A DNA stretch of 40,350 nucleotides from Marmoricola sp. (GTDB lineage Bacteria > Actinomycetota > Actinomycetes > Propionibacteriales > Nocardioidaceae), in the NCBI GenBank assembly GCA_025964795.1, contig JAOPYC010000011.1, positions 1-40,350 on the forward strand. The letters run 5' to 3'. Below are positions 27,478-37,178 of this stretch, piece after piece; position 1 is the first letter of the stretch; each line of letters begins with the position of its first letter. The position numbers were made by a program, and so were the translations under genes. The notes below the pieces were generated by a model. That model made no database searches and was not told the origin of the DNA. It was given only the letters and a program-made list of their open reading frames with translations.

Positions 27478-28197
27478 CTAGAGACCTCGCGTGACCGGGC
27501 TGGTGTGGCCGCTGGCGTCGTCGTCCAGCAGGTCGAGCAGGAACGGGTTGGTGGCCCGCTCGCGGCCGATGCTGGTCTGCTCGCCGTGGCCGGGCAGGAC
27601 GACGATGTCGTCAGCAAGGGTGAGCACCTTGTCCCGGAGGCTGCGCAGCATCGTCGGGTGGTCGCCGCCCGGCAGGTCGGTGCGGCCGATGGAGCCCGCG
27701 AAGAGCAGGTCTCCGGAGAACATCAGCTCTGAGACGTCGGTCTCCTCGTACGGCGTGCGGAAGGTGACCGAGCCCTCGGTGTGACCCGGCGCGTGGTCCA
27801 CGACGAAGCTCAGGCCCGCCAGCTCGACGGTCTGCAGGTCGGTGAGCTCCTCGACGCGGTCGGGCTCGGCGAACTCGTACTTGCCGCCCAGCATCATCGC
27901 CGTGGTCTCGGCCGACATCCCCGCCATCGGGTCGGCCAGCAGGTGCCGGTCACGCGGGTGGATCCAGGCGGTCGCGTCGTACGTGCCGGCGACGGGGGCG
28001 ACGCACCACATGTGGTCGACGTGGCCGTGGGTCACCAGGACCGCGACCGGCTTGAGCTTGTGCTCACGCACGATCTGGTCGACGCCCTCGGCGGAGTCCT
28101 TGCCCGGGTCGATCACCACGCACTCCGTGCCGGGACCGGTCGCCGCGACGTAGCAGTTGGTGCCCCACGGTCCGGCCGGGAAGCCTGCGATCAGCAC
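27478..28197 (-). CDS. Metallo-beta-lactamase-fold hydrolase (glyoxalase II-like)
   Basis: This 239-residue protein has the metal motif THGHVDH (H57, H59, D61, H62), APGHTEG, FSGDLLF with the bridging aspartate and LPGHGEQT. These are the seven ligands of glyoxalase II-like hydrolases, which cleave thioesters such as hydroxyacyl-thiols. In an actinobacterium the thiol would more likely be mycothiol than glutathione; the actual substrate is not readable. It has no signal peptide. GTG at 28197 has AGGAGA at good spacing. First gene of the hisS-aspS operon, as in many actinobacteria. Confidence 0.88.
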   Translation of the reverse strand: MLIAGFPAGPWGTNCYVAATGPGTECVVIDPGKDSAEGVDQIVREHKLKPVAVLVTHGHVDHMWCVAPVAGTYDATAWIHPRDRHLLADPMAGMSAETTAMMLGGKYEFAEPDRVEELTDLQTVELAGLSFVVDHAPGHTEGSVTFRTPYEETDVSELMFSGDLLFAGSIGRTDLPGGDHPTMLRSLRDKVLTLADDIVVLPGHGEQTSIGRERATNPFLLDLLDDDASGHTSPVTRGL

Positions 28198-28245
28198 GGT
28201 GACGTCTCCTGGTTCTGGGGTATGGGACTGGAATGGACCTCGGCC

Positions 28246-28286
28246 AGCCTACTGTCCCGGTCGATTGCCTCGGGCATGCGTACGAT
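28246..28286. promoter_or_regulatory. Divergent promoter region of the MBL-fold and DUF349 genes
   Basis: The 139-bp spacer separates two outward-facing genes. Candidate -10 boxes are TAGGCT on the minus strand (28251-28246) and TACGAT on the plus strand (28281-28286), both about 50 bases from their start codons. Neither has a convincing -35, so the call is tentative. Confidence 0.3.
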
Positions 28287-28336
28287 GAGGCCACGCTGGA
28301 CGCACCACCAAACGACGCAGAAGCAGGTGTAGCAAC

Positions 28337-29677
28337 GTGACCGCGCAGGGCAACTCCCCCGTCGAGGGTCCGCAGATCCGTCCCGGCAAGCCAGGTCCCC
28401 CACCTCGCCCTGCCCCACCGGCCGGGCCCGCCGCCTCGGCGCCGGCGAACCCCGAGGCCGCCACCTGGGGCCGGGTCGAGGACGACGGCACCGTCTACCT
28501 GCGCACCGCCGAGGGCGAGCGCGTCGTGGGCCAGTACCCCGAGGGCACGCCTGAGGAGGCCCTCGCCTTCTTCACGCGCCGTTTCGACGCCCTCGAGTTC
28601 GAGGTGCAGCTGCTCGAGCAGCGGGTCCGGGCCGAGGCGCTCACCCCCGACGAGGCCACCGAGTCGATCAAGCGGGTGGCGGGGCAGATCGCCGAGGCCA
28701 ACGCGGTCGGCGACATCGCCGGGCTCAGCGCCCGGCTGGACGCCCTGCGTCCCCTGCTCGGCCTGCAGCGCACCAAGCGCCGCGAGGAGCGCGCCCGTCG
28801 CCTCGACGAGTCCCGGGCGCGCAAGGAGCAGATCGTCGGCGAGGCCGAGAAGATCTCCCTGGGCAAGGACTGGCGCAACGGCGTCAACCGGCTGCGCGAC
28901 CTGCTCGAGGAGTGGAAGGCGCTCCCCCGGCTCGACAAGAAGAGCGACGACGAGCTGTGGCACCGGTTCTCCGGCGCCCGCACGGCGTACACGCGCCGGC
29001 GCAAGACGCACTTCGCCGAGCTCCAGGAGACTCGCGAGAGCGCCCGGATCATCAAGGAGCGGCTGCTCAAGGAGGCCGAGTCGCTGAGCGGCTCGACCGA
29101 CTGGGGCCCGACCTCGACCCGCTACCGGTCGCTGATGCAGGACTGGAAGGCGGCGGGGGCCGCCCCCCGCGACGTCGAGGAGGCCCTGTGGCAGCGCTTC
29201 CGCACGGCCCAGGACGCGTTCTTCGGAGCCCGGGACGCCGCCAACGCGGAGCAGGACAAGGAGTTCGCCGAGAACGCCGAGAAGAAGCGCGCGCTGCTCG
29301 TCGAGGCCGAGGCACTGCTGCCGGTCACCGACCTGGAGGCGGCGAAGCGCGCCTTCCGCGACCTCAGCGAGCGCTGGGACGCCGCCGGCAAGGTGCCCCG
29401 GGACGACATCAAGCCCCTCGAGGCCCGGATCCGCAAGGTCGAGCAGGCCATCCGCTCGCTCGAGGACGACCAGTGGAAGCGCAGCGACCCGGAGAAGTCC
29501 GCCCGCGCCGACGACATGCTGGGTCAGCTCGAGCGCGCGATCGCCAAGATCGAGACCGACCTCGAGAAGGCCCGCGCCGAGGGCGACCAGCGCCGGATCA
29601 AGGAGCACGAGGAGAACCTCGCCTCGCGCCAGCAGTTCCTGGAGATGGCCCGCCGGGCCGCCCAGGACTTCAGCTGA
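28337..29677 (+). CDS. DUF349 domain-containing coiled-coil protein
   Basis: This 446-residue, mostly helical and highly charged protein begins with a proline-rich tail (to about 40) and a short beta region (RVEDDGTVYLRTAEGERVVG). About three DUF349 helical repeats follow: KDWRNGVNRLRDLLEEWKAL, then STDWGPTSTRYRSLMQDWKA, then a third ending LSERWDAAGKVP. The C-terminus is a long coiled coil. No membrane segment; cytosolic. The DUF349 function is not established to my knowledge. GTG at 28337 has a weak AGG ribosome-binding site. It is the only plus-strand gene between 3664 and the right edge. Confidence 0.88.
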   Translation: MTAQGNSPVEGPQIRPGKPGPPPRPAPPAGPAASAPANPEAATWGRVEDDGTVYLRTAEGERVVGQYPEGTPEEALAFFTRRFDALEFEVQLLEQRVRAEALTPDEATESIKRVAGQIAEANAVGDIAGLSARLDALRPLLGLQRTKRREERARRLDESRARKEQIVGEAEKISLGKDWRNGVNRLRDLLEEWKALPRLDKKSDDELWHRFSGARTAYTRRRKTHFAELQETRESARIIKERLLKEAESLSGSTDWGPTSTRYRSLMQDWKAAGAAPRDVEEALWQRFRTAQDAFFGARDAANAEQDKEFAENAEKKRALLVEAEALLPVTDLEAAKRAFRDLSERWDAAGKVPRDDIKPLEARIRKVEQAIRSLEDDQWKRSDPEKSARADDMLGQLERAIAKIETDLEKARAEGDQRRIKEHEENLASRQQFLEMARRAAQDFS

Positions 29678-29694
29678 CCCGCCGGCCGGGCGGG
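29678..29694. terminator. GC hairpin between convergent DUF349 and rel genes
   Basis: CCCGCC (29678-29683) pairs with GGCGGG (29689-29694) across a five-base loop, filling the 18-bp gap between two convergent stop codons. It is symmetric, so it could end transcription from both sides. There is no T-run. Confidence 0.5.
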
Positions 29695-29695
29695 A

Positions 29696-32038
29696 CTACT
29701 GGGTGACGCGGTAGGCGTCGAAGACGCCGCCGACCAGCCGGACCGCCTTGAGGATGGCGCCGAGATGCTTCGGGTCGCCCATCTCGAAGGTGAACCGGGT
29801 CTTCGCGACCCGGTCGCGGTTGGTGGTCAGGCTCGCGGACAGGATGTTCACGTGCTGGTCGGAGAGCACCATGGTGATGTCGGAGAGCAGCCGGGCGCGG
29901 TCGAGGGCCTCGACCATGATCTGCACCAGGAACGTCGACTGTGAGCTCGGCGCCCACTCCACCTCGGCCAGCCGCTCGGGCTGGCTGAGCAGCTGGGTCG
30001 CGTTGGTGCAGTCGCGGCGGTGCACGGAGATGCCGTCGCCGCGCGTGACGAAGCCGAGGATGTCGTCGCCCGGCACGGGCGTGCAGCACCGCGCCAGCTT
30101 GACCAGCACGTCGGTGGCGCCCTTGACCACGACTCCGGAGTCCTGGGCCGCCTGACCACGACGACGCGGTCGGGTGATGGTGACGGCCTCGGCGAGGTCC
30201 TCGGCGGCGCCGTCGTTGCCGCCGGAGACCTCGATGACCTTGCGTACGACGGTCTGCGCGCCCAGGTTGCCCTCGCCCACCGCCGCGTAGAGCGCGGTGA
30301 CGTCGGGGACCTTGAGGTCGTTGGCGACCTGGGTCATCGACTCGTGGGTCATCACCCGCTTGAGCGGGAGACCCTCCTTGCGCAGGAGCTTGCCGATCTG
30401 CTCCTTGCCGTGCTCGATCGCCTCCTCGCGCCGCTCCTTGGTGAACCAGTGCCGGATCTTGCTGCGGGCCCGCGGGGACTTGACGAAGGTCAGCCAGTCG
30501 CGGGTCGGCCCGGCGTTGGGCGACTTCGAGGTGAACACCTCGACGACGTCTCCGTGCTCGAGCTCGGACTCCAAGGGCACCAGCCGCCCGTTGACCCGTG
30601 CGCCGATGGTGTGGTGCCCGACCTCGGTGTGGATGGAGTAGGCGAAGTCCACGGGGGTCGACCCGATCGGCAGCCCGATCACGTCCCCGCGCGGGGTGAA
30701 CACGAACACCTCGGCGCTGTTGATCTCGAAGCGCAGCGAGTCCAGGAACTCACCCGGGTCGTCGACCTCGTTCTGCCAGTCGAGCAGCTGGCGCAGCCAC
30801 GTCATGTCGGACTCGTTGGCGGACTGGTCGGTGTCGACCCCGTTGCGCGAGTCCTCCTTGTACTTCCAGTGGGCGGCGACGCCGTACTCCGCGCGACGGT
30901 GCATCCCGACGGTGCGGATCTGCATCTCGACCGGCTTGCCGGACGGGCCGATGACCGTGGTGTGCAGCGACTGGTACATGTTGAACTTCGGCATCGCGAC
31001 GTAGTCCTTGAACCGCCCGGGAAGGGGGTTCCAACGGTTGTGCAGCACGCCGAGGACGCCGTAGCAGTCCTGGTCGTTGTCCACCAGGATCCGGATGCCG
31101 ACCAGGTCGTAGATGTCGGAGAACTCCCGGCCGCCGTGGATCATCTTCTGGTAGATCGAGTAGTAGTGCTTGGGCCGGCCGGTGACGCGGGCGTTGATCT
31201 TGCCGGTGCGCAGGTCGGTCTCCACCTGGCTGATCACCTGCGCCAGGAACTGGTCGCGCGACGGCGCGCGCTCGGCGACCAGCCGGACGATCTCGTCGTA
31301 GATCTTGGGGTGCATCGTGGCGAACGCGAGGTCCTCGAGCTCCCACTTGAGCGTGTTCATGCCCAGGCGGTGCGCCAGCGGGGCGTAGATCTCCAGCGTC
31401 TCGCGCGACTTGCGCTCCTGCGTCTCCTGCTTGACGTAGCGCAGCGTGCGCATGTTGTGCAGCCGGTCCGCGAGCTTGATCACCAGCACCCGGATGTCGC
31501 GGCTCATCGCCACGACCATCTTGCGGATCGTCTCGGCCTGCGCCGAGTCGCCGTACTTCACCTTGTCGAGCTTGGTGACGCCGTCGACCAGTGCGGCCAC
31601 CTCGTCGCCGAAGTCGCGGCGCAGCTCGTCGAGGGTGTACGCCGTGTCCTCGACCGTGTCGTGCAGCAGGGCCGCCACCAGGGTCGGCTCGGTCATGCCG
31701 ATGTCGGCCAGGATCGTGGTCACGGCCAGCGGGTGGGTGATGTAGGGGTCGCCGCTCTTGCGCATCTGGGCGCGGTGGTGCTTCTCGGCCACGTCATAGG
31801 CGCGCTCGATCAGCGCCAGGTCGGCCTTCGGGTGGTTGGCTCGCACGGTCCGGAAGAGCGGCTCCAGCACCGGGTTGGCGGTCTGCTTGCTGGTGCCGAT
31901 CCGGGCCAGCCGGGCCCGGACGCCCCGCCCGGTGAGGGTGGGTGAGCGCTCGGGTGCGGGCGCCGGCGCCGCGGGGGGCGGCGTGCCGACCGGGGCGGTT
32001 TTGGGCGCGGACTCGGCCACGATGCGGTCCTCAGCCAT
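29696..32038 (-). CDS. rel: Bifunctional (p)ppGpp synthetase/hydrolase
   Basis: This 780-residue long RSH protein makes and degrades the stringent-response alarmone. The hydrolase HD domain has KHHRAQM (H87, H88), [15 protein letters not shown] (H126, D127) with all metal ligands present. The synthetase domain has [27 protein letters not shown] and [28 protein letters not shown] domain ([14 protein letters not shown]) and a C-terminal ACT domain follow. The proline-rich N-terminal 40 residues are usual in actinobacteria. ATG at 32038 has GGAGG four bases away. It is separated from apt by 62 bases, a common neighbour in this phylum. Confidence 0.96.
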   Translation of the reverse strand: MAEDRIVAESAPKTAPVGTPPPAAPAPAPERSPTLTGRGVRARLARIGTSKQTANPVLEPLFRTVRANHPKADLALIERAYDVAEKHHRAQMRKSGDPYITHPLAVTTILADIGMTEPTLVAALLHDTVEDTAYTLDELRRDFGDEVAALVDGVTKLDKVKYGDSAQAETIRKMVVAMSRDIRVLVIKLADRLHNMRTLRYVKQETQERKSRETLEIYAPLAHRLGMNTLKWELEDLAFATMHPKIYDEIVRLVAERAPSRDQFLAQVISQVETDLRTGKINARVTGRPKHYYSIYQKMIHGGREFSDIYDLVGIRILVDNDQDCYGVLGVLHNRWNPLPGRFKDYVAMPKFNMYQSLHTTVIGPSGKPVEMQIRTVGMHRRAEYGVAAHWKYKEDSRNGVDTDQSANESDMTWLRQLLDWQNEVDDPGEFLDSLRFEINSAEVFVFTPRGDVIGLPIGSTPVDFAYSIHTEVGHHTIGARVNGRLVPLESELEHGDVVEVFTSKSPNAGPTRDWLTFVKSPRARSKIRHWFTKERREEAIEHGKEQIGKLLRKEGLPLKRVMTHESMTQVANDLKVPDVTALYAAVGEGNLGAQTVVRKVIEVSGGNDGAAEDLAEAVTITRPRRRGQAAQDSGVVVKGATDVLVKLARCCTPVPGDDILGFVTRGDGISVHRRDCTNATQLLSQPERLAEVEWAPSSQSTFLVQIMVEALDRARLLSDITMVLSDQHVNILSASLTTNRDRVAKTRFTFEMGDPKHLGAILKAVRLVGGVFDAYRVTQ

Positions 32039-32057
32039 GGCACCTCCCTCCGCCCAC

Positions 32058-32077
32058 GAGACAACGTCTCCAGTCTA
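32058..32077 (-). promoter_or_regulatory. Candidate rel -10 box and leader inverted repeat
   Basis: On the minus strand TAGACT (32077-32072) fits an actinobacterial -10 box 33 bases before the rel ATG. Immediately downstream, GAGAC-N3-GTCTC (32058-32070) is a perfect inverted repeat that would lie at the transcript start. No strong -35 is seen. Confidence 0.35.
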
Positions 32078-32100
32078 GGTGCCGACGGAACCGTTGACGA

Positions 32101-32652
32101 TTAAACCGTGTGCAGGACCGTCAGCGGCATGCCGCCGATGGTCTCGCGGCCCGGCAGGAAGCTGAGCTCCAGCATCACCGCGAGGGCGTGCACGACGGCG
32201 CCGGGCCCCTCGATGAGCTGGGCGGTGGCCCTGGCGGTGCCACCGGTGGCCAGGACGTCGTCGACGACCAGGACCCGCTCCCCCGCCGCCAGTGCGTCGG
32301 TGTGGATCTCGAGGGTCTCCTCGCCGTACTCCAGCTCATAGCTGACCGCCCTGGTCTCCCACGGCAGCTTGCCCGGCTTGCGCACCGGCACGAAGCCGAC
32401 GCCCAGGGCGAGGGCCACCGGAGCCGCGAGGATGAACCCGCGCGCCTCCATCCCGACGACCTTGTCGACCAGGACCTGGCCGTGCTCGTCCCGGCCCGCG
32501 TCCGCCAGGGCACCGACCACGGCCGTGAAGGCAGCGTGGTCGTCGAGCAGCGGGGTGATGTCCTTGAAGGTGACCCCGGGCTTGGGGAAGTCGGGGATGT
32601 CGCGGATCAGCGAGGCGATCAGCGCGCTCAGCCCGGCCGGATCAGTGCCCAT
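32101..32652 (-). CDS. apt: Adenine phosphoribosyltransferase
   Basis: This 183-residue enzyme salvages adenine to AMP with PRPP. The PRPP loop is VLVVDDVLATGGTA. DFPKPGVTFKDITPLL and GMEARGFILAAPVA are Apt signatures, and RKPGKLPWET is the flexible loop. ATG at 32652 overlaps the secF stop by one base (TGATG). The frame is open upstream only as a secF shadow. The secD-secF-apt-rel order is typical of actinobacteria. Confidence 0.95.
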   Translation of the reverse strand: MGTDPAGLSALIASLIRDIPDFPKPGVTFKDITPLLDDHAAFTAVVGALADAGRDEHGQVLVDKVVGMEARGFILAAPVALALGVGFVPVRKPGKLPWETRAVSYELEYGEETLEIHTDALAAGERVLVVDDVLATGGTARATAQLIEGPGAVVHALAVMLELSFLPGRETIGGMPLTVLHTV

Positions 32653-33890
32653 CACTTGCCGCGCTTGGAGCGCGGCTCGCGCTTCGGCTGCGCCCGCTTG
32701 GCGGCACCGGAGTCGCGCAGCGGCGCCCTGGTCTCGGGTACGACGCGGCCCGTGCCGGACGCCTCGGGCCGGCGCGGCGGCGCCTTGACGGGGACCACCC
32801 GCTCCTCGACGTGGCCGTCCTCGTCGGTCTCGAAGCCCTCCGGGGCGTCGCGCACGGGCAGGTCCTCGGAGAAGGAGGGCACCTCGGCGTAGCGGTCCAC
32901 GTCGCGGCGGCGACGGGCCTTGGCTCGCGCGTCCTGCTGGGTGATCTCCTTCTCGCCGGCCTTCAGCTGTACGGCGAGCGGGGTGGCGATGAAGATCGAG
33001 GAGTAGGCACCGGCCGCCATGCCCACGAACAGGGACAGGGACAGGTCCTTGAGCGCACCGGAGCCCAGCGACGCGACGCCGACGTAGAGCAGCGCGCCGA
33101 CCGGCAGCAGGGCGACGATCGAGGTGTTGATCGAGCGCACCAGCGTCTGGTTGATCGCGAGGTTGGCCAGCTCGGCGTACGTCCTGCGGCTCTGCCGGAG
33201 GTTGCGGGTGTTCTCGCGCACCTTGTCGAAGACGACCACGGTGTCGTAGAGCGAGAAACCGAGGATGGTCAGCAGCCCGGTGACGGTGGCCGGGGTGACC
33301 TCGAAGCCGGAGAGCGCGTAGACCCCGACCGTGATCACGATGTCGTGGGCCAGCGCGACGATCGCGGCCGCGGACATCTTCCACTCCCGGAAGTAGGCCC
33401 AGATGAACAGCACCACCAGCACCAGGAAGACCCCGAGACCGGTCAGCGCCCGCTTGGCGACCTGCTCACCCCAGCTCGCGCCCACGTCCTGGGCGGAGAT
33501 GGACTTGGCCGAGTCCACGTTGAGGGAGTCGGCGATCGCGCTCGTCACCTTGAGGGCCTCGGCGTTGGAGAGCACCTCGGTCTGCACCCGGATGGACTTG
33601 CCCGACGTGTTCACGATGGGCGAGGCGGCGGCGTCGATGCCGGTCTTGGCCACGGCGTCGCGCACGACATCGACGTTGGCCTGGGTGACCTGGTCGGCCG
33701 GGAGGCTGATCTGGTACTCCACGCCGCCCTCGAACTCGATGCCGAGGTTGAGGCCCTTGAAGTAGAGACCCCCCACCGCGAGGACCACGATCAGGCCGGA
33801 GATGGCGTACCAGAGCCACTTGCGGCCGACGAAGTCGATCGACACGTCGCCCTCGTAGAGGGCGTTGCCGAGCCTGCTCATCTTGCCCAT
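32652..33890 (-). CDS. secF: Protein translocase subunit SecF
   Basis: This 412-residue membrane protein works with SecD and the proton gradient in late steps of Sec export. DFVGRKWLWYAISG precedes helix 1. LNLGIEFEGGVEYQI opens the periplasmic domain, and GLLTILGFSLYDTVVVFDKVREN is the conserved transmembrane block. About six helices. The last ~100 residues are a charged cytosolic tail rich in Arg/Lys. ATG at 33890 overlaps the secD stop by one base. Confidence 0.95.
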   Translation of the reverse strand: MGKMSRLGNALYEGDVSIDFVGRKWLWYAISGLIVVLAVGGLYFKGLNLGIEFEGGVEYQISLPADQVTQANVDVVRDAVAKTGIDAAASPIVNTSGKSIRVQTEVLSNAEALKVTSAIADSLNVDSAKSISAQDVGASWGEQVAKRALTGLGVFLVLVVLFIWAYFREWKMSAAAIVALAHDIVITVGVYALSGFEVTPATVTGLLTILGFSLYDTVVVFDKVRENTRNLRQSRRTYAELANLAINQTLVRSINTSIVALLPVGALLYVGVASLGSGALKDLSLSLFVGMAAGAYSSIFIATPLAVQLKAGEKEITQQDARAKARRRRDVDRYAEVPSFSEDLPVRDAPEGFETDEDGHVEERVVPVKAPPRRPEASGTGRVVPETRAPLRDSGAAKRAQPKREPRSKRGK

Positions 33891-35638
33891 CAGGCTCGCC
33901 CTCCGGCCAGGTTGTGGTGGCCCTCGTCGATGCCGAGGGTCTCCTTGGACAGCCCGGAGAAGCGGGCACCGCCGTTGAAGAACCGGCGACGGGCGAGCAG
34001 CGTCATCATCGGCTTGGTGAAGTAGAAGAACACCACGATGTCGATGAGCGTGCTGATGCCGAGGGCGAAGGCGAACCCGCGGACCACGCCGATGGCGAAG
34101 ATGTAGAGCACGACCGCCGCCAGGATCGAGACGGCGTCCGCGGCCAGGCAGGTGTTCCGGGCCCGGGCCCAGCCCGTCTCCACGGCGACCCGCATCGATC
34201 GGCCGTCGCGCATCTCGTCGCGTATTCGCTCGAAGTAGACGATGAACGAGTCGGCCGTGATCCCGACCGCGACGATCAGGCCGGCGATCCCGGGCAGCGT
34301 CAGCGTGAAGCCCGCCGCCTTCGCGAGCACCAGCACCGTGCCGTAGGTGATCACGGCGGCGATGACCAGGGACGCGATCACGACCAGGCCCAGGCCGCGG
34401 TAGTAGAGCAGGCAGTAGAGCATCACGATCGCCAGGCCGATGACGCCGGCGAAGATCCCCGCGGAGAGCTGGTCACCCGCCAGGGAGGGGCCGATGGTCT
34501 CGACCGTGCTGTCGAACTTCAGCGGGAGGGCGCCGTACTTCAGGGAGTTGGCGAGCGAGCGGGCCTCGGACTCCTTGAAGCTGCCGGTGATCTGGGCGTT
34601 GCCGTCCAGGATCGGCTCGTTGACTCCGGCGTAGGAGACGACCTTGCCGTCGAGGACGATGGCGAACAGGCCGTTGTTCTGGTTGAGCGCGGTGGAGAAG
34701 TCGGCGAACGTCTTGCGGGCGCTGCTCTTGAAGGCCAGGTTCACCGCATAGCTGGTGCTGTTCTGCGGGATCCCGTAGGAGGCCGACTTCAGCTCGGTGC
34801 CCTCGATGATCGCCTTCGACATCAGCAGCTTCTGGCCCTGGTCGTCGCACGCGATCAGCGGCTGGTGGGGGTCGTCGGCGACCGGCGCCGCGTTGGACTT
34901 GCTGGTCGGGCAGGTGAACGTGGAGAACTTAGTCAGCCACTCGACCCCGGGGTTCGCGCTCCACGCCAGCGGGTCCTTGACCGAGGCGCCCTTCTGGGTG
35001 ACCTCGGGGGTCTCGGTCGCCGGGGGTTGCGAGGGGACCGCCGACGCCGCCGGGGCCGTGGGGCTGGGCGTGGTGGCCGCCTTCGGCTTCGCGAACGGCG
35101 CGGGGCGTCCCTTCGGGGAGGCCGAGGGCGAGGCCTTGCCCACCTCGGGCGTCTTCTTCTGGGCGCCGGACTTGGTCGACGGGCTGGCCGACGGACTGGT
35201 CGCCGAGCTGGGCGGCGACGGGATCGGCGAGGTCGAGGGGCTGGACTGGGCCGCGGGCGTGCCGGGCTGCGGCGACCCGGCCACCAGGCGGAACCGCAGC
35301 TGGGCGGTCCGCTTGACCTGGTCGACGAGGGCCGAGGCGTTCTTGCCCGGGATCTCCACGATGATGTTGCGGTTGCCCTGGGTGGAGACCTCGGCCTCGG
35401 ACACCCCGCTGCCGTTCACCCGGGAGTCGACGATGCCCGCCGCCTCCTTCAGCTTGGACGCGGTGACCGCGCCGCTCTGGGTGGTGACCGCGGTCAGGGT
35501 GATCCGGGTGCCGCCCTCGAGGTCGAGCCCCAGGCGTGGCTTCCAGGTCTGGCCGAGTGCGGCGAGCCCGTAGAGCACGACGATCGTCAGTCCGAAGATG
35601 ACCAACGTGCGCACGGGGCGGAGCGTCTTCTTCGCCAC
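33890..35638 (-). CDS. secD: Protein translocase subunit SecD
   Basis: This 582-residue partner of SecF has helix 1 near 11-28. The first periplasmic part is GLDLEGGTRITLTA. A Pro/Ser/Thr-rich stretch of about 95 residues (121-215) is inserted there and has no counterpart in E. coli SecD. The rest holds FAIVLDGKVVSYAGV and the five C-terminal helices with LPGIAGLIVAVGITADSFIVYFERIR. GTG at 35638 follows GAGGAG and gives AKKTLRPVR before helix 1. The frame extends upstream only as a yajC shadow. Confidence 0.95.
   Translation of the reverse strand: MAKKTLRPVRTLVIFGLTIVVLYGLAALGQTWKPRLGLDLEGGTRITLTAVTTQSGAVTASKLKEAAGIVDSRVNGSGVSEAEVSTQGNRNIIVEIPGKNASALVDQVKRTAQLRFRLVAGSPQPGTPAAQSSPSTSPIPSPPSSATSPSASPSTKSGAQKKTPEVGKASPSASPKGRPAPFAKPKAATTPSPTAPAASAVPSQPPATETPEVTQKGASVKDPLAWSANPGVEWLTKFSTFTCPTSKSNAAPVADDPHQPLIACDDQGQKLLMSKAIIEGTELKSASYGIPQNSTSYAVNLAFKSSARKTFADFSTALNQNNGLFAIVLDGKVVSYAGVNEPILDGNAQITGSFKESEARSLANSLKYGALPLKFDSTVETIGPSLAGDQLSAGIFAGVIGLAIVMLYCLLYYRGLGLVVIASLVIAAVITYGTVLVLAKAAGFTLTLPGIAGLIVAVGITADSFIVYFERIRDEMRDGRSMRVAVETGWARARNTCLAADAVSILAAVVLYIFAIGVVRGFAFALGISTLIDIVVFFYFTKPMMTLLARRRFFNGGARFSGLSKETLGIDEGHHNLAGGRA
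34994..35278 (-). repeat. Pro/Ser/Thr-rich low-complexity segment in SecD
   Basis: This segment encodes residues about 121-215 of SecD, composed mostly of P, S, T, A and K with runs such as SPSTSPIPSPPSSATSPS. It splits the periplasmic domain. Such inserts are known in some actinobacterial SecD proteins; the function is unclear. Confidence 0.8.
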
Positions 35639-35652
35639 GGTGATGTGTCTCC

Positions 35653-35964
35653 TCAGTCCTCGGTCTTGGGCGGGTCGGACTCCGCGATGGCGTCCGGAGC
35701 CTCGAGCTCGTCCACGCGTCGTACGACGACCTGGCGGGCGACCGTGAGCACGGTCCCGGGAGCCACCTCGATCTCGACCTTCCCCTCGCTCAACGCGCGA
35801 ATGGTGCCGAAGATCCCCGCTGAGAGTACGACCTCCTGGCCGACCTCGAGCTCGCTTTGCAGCTGCTCGACCCTTCTCTGCTGGGTCCGGGCCGGTCGCA
35901 TGACGATGGCCCAGAAAGCGATCATGGCCACGACGATCACGAGCAACTGCGCGTAGGCAGGCAC
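35653..35964 (-). CDS. yajC: Preprotein translocase accessory subunit YajC
   Basis: This 103-residue protein has one N-terminal helix (AQLLVIVVAMIAFWAIV), the conserved RPARTQQRR after it, and the small soluble domain VGQEVVLSAGIFGTIRAL. YajC associates with SecDF. GTG at 35964 is chosen because the helix follows directly and GGAG lies nine bases upstream; in-frame codons further left lack a ribosome-binding site. It is 14 bases before secD, the standard arrangement. Confidence 0.92.
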   Translation of the reverse strand: MPAYAQLLVIVVAMIAFWAIVMRPARTQQRRVEQLQSELEVGQEVVLSAGIFGTIRALSEGKVEIEVAPGTVLTVARQVVVRRVDELEAPDAIAESDPPKTED

Positions 35965-36020
35965 GACACACAACTCCAAGGGAAGGCAACAGGTCTGGGG
36001 TGCCCCGCATCCGCCGCTCG

Positions 36021-36072
36021 GCCTGATCAGGCTCGAGCGCGACCGCATTGACGGCACCGAACGTGAAGTGTA
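36021..36072 (-). promoter_or_regulatory. Candidate yajC-secDF promoter region with palindrome
   Basis: On the minus strand TACACT (36072-36067) is a possible -10 box, without a clear -35. About 28 bases downstream in the predicted leader lies a perfect 12-bp palindrome, GCCTGATCAGGC (36021-36032). The leader would be about 95 bases long. Its role is unknown. Confidence 0.3.
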
Positions 36073-36087
36073 ACGGCCGTCACCGGC

Positions 36088-37173
36088 TCAGTCTGACTCC
36101 GACCCGAACAGTATCGGGTCGTCTCCTCCCGCTCCGACAGGCGGTGTCAGGCCGAGATGTGCCCAGGCTGCGGGGGTGGCGACGCGGCCTCGCGAGGTGC
36201 GGGCCAGCAGCCCCTGGCGGACCAGGAAGGGCTCGGCCACCTCCTCGACGGTCTCGCGCTCCTCCCCCACCCCGACGGCCAGCGTGCTGACCCCCACGGG
36301 ACCTCCGGCGAACCGGCGGCAGAGGACGTCGAGGACCGCCCGGTCGAGCCGGTCGAGGCCGGACTCGTCCACCTCGAACAGCTCGAGGGCCGCCCGGGCG
36401 AGACCACGGGTGACGACCCCGTCGGCCCGCACCTGGGCGTAGTCGCGCACCCGGCGCAGCAGCCGGTTGGCGATCCGGGGGGTCCCCCGGGAGCGCAGCG
36501 AGATCTCCCGAGCGCCGTCGGGCTGGAGCTCGACGCCCAGCAGCCCGGCGGAGCGGTGCACGATGAGCTCGAGGTCGGCGGGCTCGTAGAACTCGAGCCG
36601 CGCGGTGAAGCCGAACCGGTCGCGCAGCGGGCTGGGCAGCAGGCCGGCGCGCGTGGTGGCGCCGACCAACGTGAACGGCGGGATCTCGAGCGGGATCGCC
36701 GTGGCGCCTGGCCCCTTGCCGATCACGACGTCGACCCGGAAGTCCTCCATCGCCATGTACAGCATCTCCTCGGCGGGGCGCGACATCCGGTGGATCTCGT
36801 CGACGAAGAGCACGTCGCCCTCGTTGAGGCCGGACAGGATCGCGGCGAGGTCCCCCGCGTGCGTGATCGCCGGGCCGCTGGTCAGGCGCAGCGGCGAGCT
36901 CATCTCGGCGGCGATGATCATCGCCAGCGTGGTCTTGCCGAGGCCGGGGGGACCACTCATCAGGACGTGGTCCGGCACCCGCTCGCGCCGCCGCGCGGCC
37001 TCCAGCAGGAGGGACAGCTGCTCGCGGACCCGCTCCTGGCCGACGACCTCGTCGAGGGTGCGGGGCCGCAGCGCCGCCTCGATGACCCGCTCGTCGCCGT
37101 CGGCGTCGGCGGCCGTCAGCGGGCGTGAGGTCATGTAGGCCAGCTCCGCGGCCTCGAGCTCGGTCTCGTCCAC
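36088..37173 (-). CDS. ruvB: Holliday junction branch migration ATPase RuvB
   Basis: This 361-residue AAA+ helicase drives branch migration with RuvA. Walker A is GPPGLGKTT, Walker [11 protein letters not shown], and [18 protein letters not shown] is the sensor region. A winged-helix C-terminal domain ends near [12 protein letters not shown]. The 11 or so residues past that are acidic. GTG at 37173 is five bases after the ruvA stop. The ruvC-ruvA-ruvB set is complete. Confidence 0.96.
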   Translation of the reverse strand: MDETELEAAELAYMTSRPLTAADADGDERVIEAALRPRTLDEVVGQERVREQLSLLLEAARRRERVPDHVLMSGPPGLGKTTLAMIIAAEMSSPLRLTSGPAITHAGDLAAILSGLNEGDVLFVDEIHRMSRPAEEMLYMAMEDFRVDVVIGKGPGATAIPLEIPPFTLVGATTRAGLLPSPLRDRFGFTARLEFYEPADLELIVHRSAGLLGVELQPDGAREISLRSRGTPRIANRLLRRVRDYAQVRADGVVTRGLARAALELFEVDESGLDRLDRAVLDVLCRRFAGGPVGVSTLAVGVGEERETVEEVAEPFLVRQGLLARTSRGRVATPAAWAHLGLTPPVGAGGDDPILFGSESD

Positions 37174-37178
37174 CGGGG

